In this document: positions 22,219 to 32,964 of the stretch, in pieces
How positions within the stretch are numbered: the stretch's first letter is position 1
Layout of the letters: every line of letters begins with the position of its first letter
Origin: Ailurus styani
Taxonomy: Eukaryota > Chordata > Mammalia > Carnivora > Ailuridae
Assembly: GCA_002007465.1 (NCBI GenBank)
Contig: LNAC01000745.1
Span: forward strand, 296,921 to 360,920
DNA: 64,000 nucleotides
Direction of reading: 5' to 3'
Program-made: the position numbers and the translations under genes
Notes under the pieces: generated by a model
Seen by the model: only the letters and a program-made list of their open reading frames with translations
The model's database searches: none
What the model was told of the DNA's origin: nothing

Positions 22219-22578
22219 TGTTCTATAGTCTGAATGTACGTTCCCCCAAAATTCATATGTTGAAATTCCAACACCCAAAGAGATGGTCTCAGGAGGTGGG
22301 GCCTCTGGGAGGTGATTAGGTCGTAAGGGTGGAGCCCTTATGATTATGATTAGGGCCCTTATAAAAGAGACCCAAGAGAACTAGTTCATCTCTTCTGGCA
22401 TATGAAGGGACAGTGAGGGGACAACTGTCGGTGAGCAAGCAGGCTCTCCCCAGACACTAAATCTACTGGCACCTTCATCTTAAGACTTCCCAGCCTCCAG
22501 AACTGTGAGAAATACATGTTTGTTGTTTATATGCTTGTCTACGGTAATTCACTGCTATAGACCCAACTAACCAAAACA
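22219..22578 (+). mobile_element. MaLR (MLT1/MST-type) LTR
   Basis: TTCCCCCAAAATTCATATGT, TTGAAATTCCAACACCCAAA, AGGAGGTGGGGCCTCTGGGA, GGTGATTAGGTCGTAAGGGT, CTTATAAAAGAGACCCAAGA and CCAGCCTCCAGAACTGTGAG follow the MaLR LTR from start to end, closing with ACCCAACTAACCAAAACA. It is followed by internal sequence and a second LTR end, so it is the 5' LTR of a partly retained element. Confidence 0.85.
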
Positions 22579-22718
22579 GGTTGGTACCGAGTGAAATACT
22601 GCCCTAACAAACACCTAAAAATTTGGACGTGACTTTGGAGCTAGGCAATGGGTGGAGCCTGGAAGATTCTGAGGTACATGCTAGAGAAGGCCTACACTAC
22701 TGCTAAGGAGTGATTCTG
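22579..22718 (+). mobile_element. MaLR internal remnant
   Basis: GGTTGGTACCGAGTGAAATA, CTGCCCTAACAAACACCTAA, GGCAATGGGTGGAGCCTGGA and GAGGTACATGCTAGAGAAGG match the sequence that follows the 5' LTR in MaLR elements. Only about 140 bases are kept, with no coding capacity. Confidence 0.65.
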
Positions 22719-22799
22719 TGAATTATGAAAAATGAATATTTACTGTTTATAAGCCACTCAGTCTATCATAAGTTGTTAGAGCCCCAATGAACTAAGATG
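22719..22799 (+). mobile_element. MaLR 3' LTR, terminal fragment
   Basis: GAATATTTACTGTTTATAAG, CCACTCAGTCTATCATAAGT and GAACTAAGATGCC repeat the last ~80 bases of the LTR seen at 22219-22578. Most of the internal region and the first part of the 3' LTR have been lost by deletion. Confidence 0.7.
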
Positions 22800-25204
22800 C
22801 CATGCCTCTGAAGCAGAAAGTAGACATCAACCTCCTTTTTTCACTTCTCAGAGGCTCAGGAAATGCACTTTCTTCTTTCTTGTTCCAATCCTGGTGAATG
22901 AGATGCAGACCACGCCCTTCTCCCTGCATTCCAATTCCTCTGCTTCCTTACAGGTTGGAGAGCTAAGGCGGGTCTGGGATGGCAAGGCCAAGGAGTCTGG
23001 ATTACAGGCCTGAGCAACCGAAGATCATCTGCATCTATGCTGAGTATCCTTAGGTGGGCAGCCACAGGAGGAATTAGCAGTAAAGAAGACTCACTGTTGA
23101 TCTGGAAACTCAAAATGAAAGACAAGCGATCTGATCAAGAGCAGAGATGGAGCTTTCTAATCTGACATCAGTAAGATCTTTTTACTTCTCTAGAAGTTCA
23201 GGGTCTCATAGAGCCCTTGACAGAACGAAGGCCCTACAAAGAACAAGGCTCTTCACAGGTCTAAGGAGGATGTCCTCAAAAACGTCTGGGGATATGTGCA
23301 GAGATTTGAATGCATGACAGATTTGGAAGGCTGGACCTATGAGACATAGAAGATATTTACTTTGCTTTTCCCATTGGTCTACAGCTGTTGTCCTTACATA
23401 CCAGGAAATGGGTGCTTAGTGAGGGATTTTGTGCTGCCTCTTAAGCAGTTAAATTTATTCAGCGCTTGGGAATTAAGGGACAAAAAGGAGAACAGGAAAA
23501 GATTTGGGGTCATTCCACCTCAGGGACCACTAAGGCACAGGTTCAGGGGATTCTGACAGCCACAAAGAGCTGAAGGAACCTATAGCTACTAAAAGTTTTG
23601 GGGCACAAGCATGCAGCAGACAGAGGTCTTTGCTTCTTCTCAGGATTTTGAGGAAGAAAGTTCCAACAGTAGCGGCTCAGATGAGAAGCTTTGGCCTTCT
23701 GTAAGGCTCTGGGAGGAGCATATGGCAGTATGCTGAAGCTCATGATGGAACATTTTCCCAACTGAGTTTAAGTGAACATGTTGTATACTCCAGACAGCTG
23801 GCATAGAGTAACTGGCATCCTGGCAAATCTAAAGGCAAGACGAATTTTTTCCTTCATACTTTTTCTCCGTGCTACTTCCTCCACCAACTAACTCTCAGCT
23901 TTGATCCATTGCTGGCTCAAGAAAGAGGAGAACATTGCTTCTCTTTGTGAAACGCCCTGGGGATCAGAGATCATTCATTTCTGTATGGGCCTAGTGCTCT
24001 GGTCGATCATCTTGTGAGTCGGGTTGACTTTTGACTCCTTGGGAACATGGGACAAGTAAGAGTTCTGAGGTTGGATGAATCCACTCTTAGGACTGTGTAG
24101 CCACTGCCACATGCCCAGGAAGATGGCACGGTCTGTACCACTGGCTGATATTCTCCAACTCTGAGCAGAATGGGAAATGCAAGAAGAAGGTATTTTGTAA
24201 TTAAGTGTCTTTGGTTTACAGGGTGGGGAAAGGGATTTGCATTATTATTTTACTTTTGAACTCTAATTTCTTCTAGGACTTGAGTAGTGAAAAAAGTCAC
24301 CCATTGTTCATATTTGGGGAGTCAGTACTGTGTTCATTTGAATCCATTCTATAATCCCCAGTGAGCTATTTTGGTTAATGTGCTTGGTATAGTTTGAGAT
24401 AAGAACTGAGCCTAAAATTCAACTTGGCCTTTGAAATAACTTCATGTTCTAATATGACCATCCTATATCCTCCTGGGGTAAAAGCCAAACTACCCAGCTC
24501 CCTTGTGGCAAGAAACGATACTCCGAGGTTTGTTGGGTCTTAGGAATGGCGCCAAGGGGGAGCAGAGCTGTTACAACACTCTTCTGGCCCCTTCTCTCAA
24601 GGGACAGCCTCATCCATCCTTGGTCCAAAGATTAAAGAGGGAATAGAAAGCGGAGGATAATTCAATAATACCTTGCCAACTCTCCCTATATTTGTACCTC
24701 AAAGAGGAGGGATGTGCTCTGTCTCGTCATGTGGGAAAGTGCTGGCAAAGGAGATTCTGTTGCCTTCTCCACTCCTGCCTTTATCCACTCATCCTTCAGG
24801 GAGGGAAGGGAAGTTGCCAGTCTTACGGAGCAGAACTTGAGAGCCTCAGCTTGACTGCTCTAGTGAGTTCAGTTACGGGACTCACACTACCTCCCCCAGG
24901 GTCGGCTCCAGCAGTGTGGCATCGTGGTGGGTGGCAGGAGAGGGTAGGAGACTCCCATGCTTCCATGAGGAATGTTGTCCCACTGACACTGTCTATGGTT
25001 GTCAGCAAGTGTTAATAAAAAGGCAAGGGCTTTTGGTCAGTGTTGCTATTATCTTGTCATTTCCTCCAGAGAATGCATCACTAATTGAATGGATCACCAA
25101 CATGGATCACTCCCAGCCCCCTGCCTTCATCTACATTTGGGGCGGGGTCCCCCAGGCTTCCCTCACTTACAGCAAACCATAGTATCCCAAGGCTGCTCAC
25201 CTCG
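22800..25204. other. Unique sequence, no gene recognised
   Basis: 2.4 kb without a recognised repeat or gene. Open frames up to 107 codons (24692-25015 plus; 22856-23125 minus) have no motifs and overlap other frames. Confidence 0.4.
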
Positions 25205-25497
25205 CTCAGCCACCATCTCTACTCTTTAGCTGACACTGTCATCTGTTCTCCCTTCTGGACATCTTGGAAGGCCTCCTTATGTCCTTCCTGCTTTCTCTCT
25301 GCCCATTCCATTCCATTCTCCTCAAAGCATTTGGAGCAAGATTTTAAAGCATCACCTCCCCCCTAACTTCCCATCACTGTTAAAATTGAAACCCAGCCTC
25401 TTAACCCCAGCCCTCAAACCCCTGCCCTCCTGGCCTGGATCTGAAACTCTATGTCCTCTTTATTGCCTCCTGGTCCCTAAGCTTCAGCCACACTGAT
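25205..25497 (+). mobile_element. L2 LINE, 5' part of split copy
   Basis: CATTTGGAGCAAGATTTTAA, AATTGAAACCCAGCCTCTTA, CCTGGCCTGGATCTGAAACT and AAGCTTCAGCCACACTGA follow the L2 3' region. The L2 text resumes at 26297 after an inserted LTR. Confidence 0.6.
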
Positions 25498-25740
25498 TGT
25501 CTTAGCGCTCAGGCAGCCATCACGAAATACCACAGACTGGGTGGCCTAAACCACAGACATTCATTTTCTCACAGCTCTGGGGGCTGGAAGCCCAAGCTCA
25601 CAGTGATAGCAGATTTCTCCTAGGGCCTCTCTCTTTGGTTTGCAGAGGGCTTCCTTCTTGCTGTGTCCTCACATCCCCAGAGGGCCTTCCCTCTGTGCAT
25701 GCATATGCCTGGTATCTCTTCCTCTTCTTTCTTTCTTTCT

Positions 25741-25926
25741 TTTTTTTTTTTTAAGAGAGAATGAGAGAGTGTGTGAGTGGGGAAGGGCAAAGGAGGAGGG
25801 AGAAGAGAGAATCTGAAGAAGACTCCACACTGAGTGAAGAGCCTGATGTAGGGCTCGATTTCATGACTGGGAGATCACCACCTGAACCAAAACCAAGAGT
25901 CAACCAACTGAGCCACCCAGGTTCCC
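25741..25926 (-). mobile_element. CAN-type SINE, older subfamily
   Basis: The minus strand carries GGGAACCTGGGTGGCTCAGT, TTGGTTTTGGTTCAGGTGGT, GAGTGTGGAGTCTTCTTCAG and a T-C-rich 3' half. It is diverged and inserted in the MLT1 LTR. The tail adjoins a TTTCTTTCTTTC tract. Confidence 0.85.
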
Positions 25927-25931
25927 TCTTC

Positions 25932-26133
25932 CTTTTTTTTTTTTTAAGATTTTATTTATTTATTTGACAGAGAGAGACACAGCAAGAGAGGGAACACAAG
26001 CAGGCGGAGTGGGAGAGGGAGAAGCAGGCCTCCCTCCAAGCAGGGAGCCCGATGCAGGGCTCAATCCCAGGACCCCGGGAGCATGACCCTAGCCAAAGGT
26101 AGACACCCAACAACTGAGCCACCTAGGTGCCCC
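25932..26133 (-). mobile_element. CAN-type SINE
   Basis: The minus strand carries GGGGCACCTAGGTGGCTCAG, GGTCATGCTCCCGGGGTCC, GGATTGAGCCCTGCATCGGG, TCTCCCTCTCCCACTCCG and a tail AAATAAATAAATAAAATCTT plus A run. It abuts the older SINE and lies in the same LTR. CTCTTCCT and CTCCTCTT at its edges suggest insertion at a duplicated CTCTTC site. Confidence 0.93.
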
Positions 26134-26296
26134 TCCTCTTCTTATAAGTACACAGGTCACATTGGATCGGGTCCCTGCCCTGAGGACCTCACTAATACTA
26201 ATTACCTCTTCAAAGGCCCAATCTCCAAACACAGTCACATTGGAGGTTAGGGCTTCAATGTATAAATTTTGAGAGGACACAGTTCACTTTGTAACA

Positions 26297-26690
26297 CTGG
26301 TCCTTCTGCCTGCCCCAGGACCTTTGCCAATGCTGTGCTCTCTACATGGAAGGCCCTTGCCTGTTCTTCAGGTAGCCGCCTCTTTTTTGTCCTTCAGCAT
26401 GCAGCTTAAATGTCTTCTCTTCAGAGAGACTCTCTGGCATCCTATCTAAATAGCCCAGCAGTCTCGTGCTATTACTTTACCTATTTTGGTTTTCTGACAG
26501 AACTTATCACTCCTGCTAAACACCTTACATCAGACTGTGCATTTGCTTGTTGCCACCTTTGCCCATCAGAATAAAAATTCTGTAAAAGTAGAGGTCTTGC
26601 CTATCACGTCTACCACTGGTCACCACTGTGTCCCCCACTGTGTTCCCTGTGGCACATAGGAGATGCCTAATAAACATTTATTGAATGAAA
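26297..26690 (+). mobile_element. L2 LINE 3' end, second part of split copy
   Basis: CCAGGACCTTTGCCAATGCT, CTTAAATGTCTTCTCTTCAG, AGAGACTCTCTGGCATCC, GAACTTATCACTCC, GCATTTGCTTGTTGCC and GGCACATAGGAGATGCCTAA then TAAACATTTATTGAATGAA trace the L2 3' end to its terminal repeat. Confidence 0.8.
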
Positions 26691-27261
26691 CAAAATGCCT
26701 GCAGTGTTTAACCAGTAAATCAGTCCATAGTAAGGTAAGTCAGACAGCTTTCCAAACTGAAAAATGAATAATAATTAGTGCCTAAAGATCTTCCTCTAAT
26801 CAAGTGAGCAGAGCAGAGCTCAAGGCCAAGTGGCAGGGCACTGAGTTAAAACACTGGAAAAGCTATTGCTAAAGTTCCTTCCAAAACAAGTGGTCACACT
26901 GTCATCAAAAGTGCATAGTCTGTACTGGTCTCCCCACCCTCTCACCAATGACATGTGGAATCAAATGGAGAAGTATTTATCAATTTTACAGGTAAAATGC
27001 TATCTTGTTTTAAGTTTCATTTCTTAATGAGTGAGATTAAGGATTAATCTCTTTTCATTTTTTTTTAATTAACATCTGATGTATCATTTGTTTCAGGGGT
27101 ACAGGTCTGCTTATTAGCCAACTGTATTTTTTTCCTGTCCTATACATTTTCCTTTACTCAGTTTTAGATTTTTTAGTACATCTTTTACTTATTGATTCAT
27201 AAGAATACACTGAACCTAAAATAAAATATGCCATTTATCAAGCTAAAAAAAAAAAAGGCAT
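26691..27261. other. Mostly unique; small carnivore L1 trace
   Basis: About 27058-27105 (AATTAACATCTGATGTATCA then TTTGTTTCAGGGGTACAGGT) matches wording common in carnivore L1 3' ends. The rest is unclassified. Confidence 0.4.
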
Positions 27262-27500
27262 GTATCCTCTAACCTAGGAACTCTAGTTCTAGGAATTTCA
27301 CCCATAAACAGACTTGCCTTAGTGCATGAAAATAATGCTCAAGGGTAGTAGCTGCACTTTTACTATAATAGACTCAGCTAAAAGCCATTTAAATGTTAAT
27401 AGGGACAGGTTATATAAATTATTCCTTAATGATACATAGAACACTAAATAGCTGAACAAAAGAGTACAGTAAATTTTCAGGTCCAAAATACATTCAATTT
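27262..27500 (+). mobile_element. L1M-type ORF2 3' fragment, diverged
   Basis: TAGTTCTAGGAATTTCACCC, TAAAAGCCATTTAAATGTTA and AATAGGGACAGGTTATATAA follow the L1 order of 'CACTCCTAGGTATATACCC', 'GCAGCATTATTCATAATAGC' and 'GGAAACAACCCAAATGTCC'. Divergence is high. Confidence 0.5.
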
Positions 27501-28650
27501 GTAGCAAAACTGCAAAACTTTATTTATAGTTTGATTTCATTTGTGTCTTTTGAAAAGACATTTTCTAAACATTGAAAATATTTGGAAAAGCCAGCATTCA
27601 CAGCAGTGAGGAGTTGTAGTAATAAGAAGGGAAGTGGGTTAGAACGGGATTGACATTCCACTCTAAAGGTGAGTCCTCCTTACAGGTTGAAGGGTTTCCC
27701 ATTGTCCTTCCATGTTTGCTTTTTTTGGTTTTATTTCTTAGCACTGGCCTTGGAGAAGCAAATCTTTCCCCTGTCCCTGAAGCTCTCCACAGGTCGTCAA
27801 AATTGCCAGCAGCTGTCGAGAGATTCCTCCATTCCCCACTTCCTTGAAAAGTCCTCATTCTTCTTTAGATTCTTCTAGAACCAGTCTTGACTCATCAAGA
27901 GGAATTATTCTTACATAGGTCCCCTCCCTTGTTGCACCGTAAGCTGAGCTGGAGGGGAGGCTGCATTTGTTAATGGGGCTTGTCACTCTACCGAAGCTTC
28001 TTACGCCACTGAAAAGGCAGAGGACCAGAATTCTAACTGCACCAGAGCTTTTCTACACAGAGCCATGGCTTACAGTATGAAAACCGAGCATGTACAGCCC
28101 ACAGACCCTGGAATTTTTGCCAGACTTGAAGAGGTTTCCACTGGAGCTAGCTGTTTGGAAAGTATTTGGCATCTAAAACATCTGCTTTCTCGGTGGTGTC
28201 CATGTCTGTCTTCCAGGTGAGCACCCCCAGAAACGTAGACATTATTGCATCCCAGACACACTGCTCACACCCAGGACCTGCGCTCAAACCACCAAGCCAT
28301 GCTGGGTGTTAAGAGCCTCTCTTTACTAACAGAAATGTTACTTTACTAACAAAAATGCCTCCTCATATGTGAGCATGCCTAGAGGAAGGAATGGGGGCAC
28401 CAACATGAAATGAAGAAGTCTCTCTTATAGGAAATTATAGCCATGAATACACCTGAGGTACAACCACTGGAGATCTCACAAAACTGGAGGGATGAAACTA
28501 TAAAGATTCAGATTTTTTTTACATCTCCTTTTTTTTCCTTGTTCACTTCCAAGGCTTAAAGAAGACCGTAGATAAGTAGAAGTTGTACTCACCCATAACT
28601 TGAAATGGCCTGGTTTAGGGCACTGAAATGACAGTAGTCTTGGCTCATCT
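27501..28650. other. Unique sequence
   Basis: No gene or repeat is recognised. Confidence 0.4.
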
Positions 28651-29975
28651 ATGCTTCACTATTTTCTGATAGCCACTTGCAAATCTACTCTGACTGGAGA
28701 GCCATCCACACAGCCAGCCAAAGATCACACTTCCCTCAATCTCCAAATACCGAGGGTGATACCCACCTCTGGCCTCACATCACCATTGGCAAGAGTAGAG
28801 CGAGGCCTCAGAACACTCCTGGAAAGACCCCCACAACTCACAGCCCTGCAATGCTCCCAACCTTGTCTTCAGTATCTACTTTGAGGACATGCAGGCAAAC
28901 CACACTTGGCCCTGTCCTCTTAGGGGTGTCAGGCCCCATGAGATGCCTAGGACTTTTGATCATCCTTCATCTCTGTGTACTCTGGTGCTCAACCATCTCT
29001 GTATTTTCCTAACTGCTCTTTCACTCTACAACCCACCTCCAATTCCTGAAACCCTCCACACTGCCTTCTGGAATTGGAGCTCAACCACAGACTTCTCCTC
29101 AGTTCTTCTCAGAAATGTCCTTTCCCTTCCTGCTCTAAATGAACAGACACTCTCCTCTCAGGAAACGACTTGCTTTTCACTCAGCCTTCAGAAGTAGTGG
29201 CTGTTGTGTCCTGAAAGACTTTTGCAACACCAGGCCTGGAGGTCAGGGTAGGTGTCCTTCCTGTTCCATACTGCCTCCCTTCCAACAGCAAATCCTCATT
29301 TTTGAATGTCATGTCATTAGTCTTTAGCAACTGAGATTCCAATGTTACAATCACCTAAAGATCTCCCTCCTAATTCCTTGAAGATTTTAGCTCTTGGCTC
29401 ACTGCCACTTCTCCAACATATATGGTGATTTTAGTACCTGTAGAGATGACCTTTCTACTGTCCTAGACTCTCAGTTTCCTGATGCCCTTTATTCCAACTC
29501 TCACACCCTCCACTCTGCCTCAACTGCTCGCTCCAAAGGTCATATCCAGACTTCCTGCCAGCAAATATAACCCCACCATAATTGCAATTTCAAGCATTCT
29601 CTCTTTCCAGCTTACTCTCATACCCCAGCTCTAAGAAACTTTGGCTTCACTGGGGGCTATTAGCCACTGATCATTTATTTCGTGGTCTCTTGGTTTCCCA
29701 CTAACCTAGCTTGTGATGCTCCATCACTATATAACACCTTTGCAAATTTGCTTAACAATCTTGTTCTGCTGTTCTTATCTGGAAAATCCCCACACCAGGT
29801 TAAATCTAAGCAGCTTGCTCTGTGCACCCACGGAGAGGGTCAGGGCTGGAGAGAGCCATATGAGCTTGCTGACTGATCTCATTTCCCATTCCTTAACACT
29901 ATCTTCAAGGGGGTCCTTTTGTTCTCCCCAGCAAACATACATTTCTATAATTTATCATTCTCCTGTTACCTTGAA

Positions 29976-30149
29976 CCAGTGTTTCTCGAATCTGAGATTA
30001 ACAAAGAATCACCTAGAGGATACATAAACACATGCTGGCCCCCATTCCTCAAATTTCTGAATTAGTCAGTTTGGGGTGGGGCTTGAGTTAACTGCATCTC
30101 TCAGGCAACGCTGATGTTACTGGTCTGGACCACACTTAAGGAATGACTG
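29976..30149 (+). mobile_element. MER5A-like hAT-Charlie element
   Basis: CCAGTGTTTCTCGAATCTGA, AAGAATCACCTAGAGGATAC, TTGGGGTGGGGCTTGAGTTA, GCAACGCTGATGTTACTGGT and CTGGACCACACTTAAGGAAT follow MER5A over its whole ~180-bp length, including the near-inverted ends CAGTG...CACTG in decayed form. Confidence 0.85.
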
Positions 30150-30228
30150 CCCTAGACGACTTTTTCATTACTTTTTCTTTCTCCTCAAACCTCCAATACA
30201 TATTGCCCATCCTTACTCTTAGTTGATG

Positions 30229-30236
30229 ACTCACTC

Positions 30237-30280
<44 letters not shown>

Positions 30281-30284
30281 TCTG
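30229..30284. repeat. (TC)n microsatellite
   Basis: About 55 bases of CT dinucleotide with three CCC interruptions. Confidence 0.97.
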
Positions 30285-30870
30285 AAGAGAACTTCTGAGT
30301 TTCCCAACACCAAATCCCCCTTGTGACCTGGAGCATTGCCCATGTCCCCTTACTTCCCTTCTGCTATGATGGGGGACCTGTTAAGACTGCTCTCTCTAGC
30401 CAGCCCTCCACATGAATAATGGACTCCATTTCCCCTCTTACTCCATCCTAACTTGTGAAACTACCCCTCTCCCAACCTTCTCCCGACATCTTGAACATCT
30501 TCTCCCTTGCCTCCCATTCTCATCAGTGTCAAGCATCCTGAGAAGAACCCCCTCATGACCCCACATTTCCTTCTATCACCCTTTACAACAATATTCCATG
30601 AAAATCTGGTGTCCTCAGTTTTCTTCAGACACACCAGGCACATTATCCACCTACCCCAAAGACTTTGACATGCTGTTATCGCTACCTGGAAGATTCTGCA
30701 AGGCTAACTTGATTATCTCCTTCAAGGTCTAGATCAAATGTCATCCTCCCAAGGATGTTCCCTTACCCCCAAACCCCACCCCTCTGTCCCTCACCAACCA
30801 GCTGGTGACCTCACTAGCCTTCTTCTCTCCTATATTGCTTGGGATCTGAAATTCCATCTTGGTTGGATTC

Positions 30871-31736
30871 AGGTAATAATGGACATTAGGCAAAACTAAT
30901 GTCTTTCACACAGGGACACTGAGAGCTCTCTTTGACCACATCTAAATTGTCAATGCGTTCCTAAACAAAATATATTTCTGCTATTCCTTCGTCCTCTCTT
31001 TCTACTCATGGGATCAGTTTTAAGCACCAATTGCACAACTTTGTCCTAACTATTTAAGTGCCATTGGATTATGGGGACTGGAGGTTTCTCCCAAGGTCAC
31101 TTCAAATTAGTTCAATTCTCACTGTTCCATATGACCTGATTAATCTAAAACCCAAATATGTGAGACCTGCCTCATCTCTCTTTCTGTTCCCTCACTCATT
31201 GGTATATTAAATCCTACTCGGATAAGCCAGACAAGGGAAAAAAAAAAAAAGACCATGGCCCATCCTCCCCTAAAGGAATCACCATGTCAGTGGTGTTAGA
31301 GGCATTCCCACATCATTCAAGAGGTACTCCAGCGCTGGCTGCAAGCAAGCTCCCTGGCACATCGCGTCACCTGCAACCCAGCGAATCAGACGGGAACGAA
31401 TCTAGCCAAATCCAGCAGAAAGCCTATGCCGTGTGGTCCCTGGGAAAGAAACTAATCGGTCAAACTGACATGACTGATGGATTAACTTTGGGATTGAAGG
31501 ACATGCAATTTCTCCTCTGCCCAGGGCCCAAATAGAGGAGAGGTCACACAAAACCCCCAGTAATGAAAGAATGACAGAACTGCAATTTAAATATCTGTGC
31601 AATTACTCTATAACTAAAACCTGACTACTTTAGTTTGTGGGGATAGTTTCTCCATAACAAGAGAAACGAACTCTCTGTGTAAAGGCTTAAAAAGCAGGTG
31701 GATTTTAAATACCCTGGTTTCTCTACTTCAGAGATC
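30871..31736. other. Unique sequence
   Basis: No repeat or gene is recognised. A 12-base A run lies at about 31239-31250. The 83-codon plus frame at 31284-31535 has no recognisable domain. Confidence 0.4.
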
Positions 31737-31739
31737 AAA

Positions 31740-31778
<39 letters not shown>
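31737..31778. repeat. (AAAT)n microsatellite
   Basis: Ten or more perfect AAAT units. It has no visible SINE body upstream, so it is not a SINE tail. Confidence 0.97.
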
Positions 31779-32730
31779 GGACTCGCTGAGGCTTTAAGTG
31801 CTGTGTGTGCCCCGAGGTGAAAAGATCAGGCTTGGTTAAATCATTATATACTCCATCATTCATGTGTCATGTCGTTGCAGGCGTCATGGAAAGAAAAAGA
31901 AACATGTCTCTTCCCTCGTGCTGGCCAAGGCAATGTAAGTCGGTGTTCAGCACGGAAATGATGCGCCCTTCAGGTTAGAAGCCTGCAGGTCCAGAGCCTT
32001 TAGCCCCTTCAGTTCTCTTATGTGAGAGTAGAATAAATAAAACAAAAGCATACATTTTAAAGGAGAAGAAGGACACGGGAAGGCAATTCGATGGGGAAGA
32101 CAAAAATCGCACCCCTTGCCCTGCTTGGGAATATTCTGCAATAGAAGCTCTGCACATATTGTCAGAGGGCTCTAGTTTCCCAGCCCCTTCTCTTGGGGAG
32201 CATGATGCTCCAGCAGACATGAGAATGACCTGACTGTCCCGAGGCAGCAAACATTCACTTGAGGTTCTGTCACCGTTGCCGCTGGGAAATTTCCTGTTCC
32301 ATTATTGTACCAAATGAGCACTGGGCTAATCAGAGCCTCTTGGGAAAGAATGAAAAATAAAGAGTACCCATCCCCCCGAGTGAGGCTCTGAGCTACTTTC
32401 AACTGCATTTATAGTCTTAATATAACCCAGGAGATTTCACAACCCACGTGGGAAACCCAATCCTTCTTCTAATGGAATATTTGCTGAGTTTATCATGGTG
32501 AAAAGAAGGACCATTTCTGATAAGCATATTCTTCTATCTATTGTGTTCATTAGAGGTACCAAGGAGAGGTTTCAAAGTAATTTTTTTATTGTTGCTCAGG
32601 ACAAAACATAAAATTTTCATCATCAACAAGGTGACTGTCAGTAAGATACAGTTCCTGCCTCGTGCTGCCCAGGTGTTTGATGAAGAGAAAGAGAAACATG
32701 GGGCAAACACCTCCTCCTGCATCTTAAAAA
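31779..32730. other. Unique sequence
   Basis: No gene or repeat is recognised. Confidence 0.4.
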
Positions 32731-32744
32731 AAATGATGTACCCT

Positions 32745-32964
32745 GGGATGCCTGGGTGGTTCAATGGGCTAAGCGTCTACCTTTGGTTCAGGTCATGACC
32801 CCAGGGTCTTAGGATGGAGACTCAGGGCCGGCTCCCTGCTCAGCAGGGAGTCTGCTTCTCCCTTGCGCTCTGCCCTACTCCGCCCCCCATTCATGCTTGC
32901 ACGCTCTCTCTCATGTTCTCTCTCTCTCTCTCTCTCAAACAAATAAAGTCTTTAAAAAAAAAAA
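32745..32964 (+). mobile_element. CAN-type SINE
   Basis: The head is GGGATGCCTGGGTGGTTCAA, then GGTCATGACCCCAGGGTCTT, CTGCTCAGCAGGGAGTCTGC, a (CT)n stretch and a tail AAACAAATAAAGTCTTTAAA. The duplication is AAATGATGTACCC upstream and TTTGATGCCCCC downstream, diverged. Confidence 0.92.

Larger units (their letters stand above)
25498..26296 (-). mobile_element. MLT1-type LTR split by two SINEs
   Basis: It begins TGTCTTAGCGCTCAGGCAGC, has CACAGACTGGGTGGCCTAAA and GCTGTGTCCTCACATCCCCA, resumes after the SINEs at CTCTTCTTATAAGTACACAG, and ends GGACACAGTTCACTTTGTAACA. The bases just outside, CTGAT (25493-25497) and CTGGT (26297-26301), form the 5-bp duplication expected for an ERVL-type insertion. 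Confidence 0.85.
28651..30870 (+). other. Pyrimidine-rich tract, probable ancient LINE
   Basis: Over 2 kb of the plus strand is C-T-rich, with phrases such as CTGTCCTAGACTCTCAGTTT, CACACCCTCCACTCTGCCTC and TCTAGATCAAATGTCATCCT CCC. The phrases recall L2 or other CR1-type LINE 3' regions. It is interrupted by a MER5A-like element and a (TC)n tract. Overlapping open frames in two or three phases (28651-29327) follow from the low purine content, so they are not genes. Confidence 0.35.

Noticed and set aside
22219..26296. Possible retroviral genes near the LTRs
   Set aside because: The LTRs are MaLR type, with at most 140 bases of interior and no gag, pol or env-like frame.
28651..29327. Staggered frames of 62-111 codons in different phases
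   Set aside because: They arise from the pyrimidine-rich strand, which has few stop codons, and look like old repeat rather than exons.
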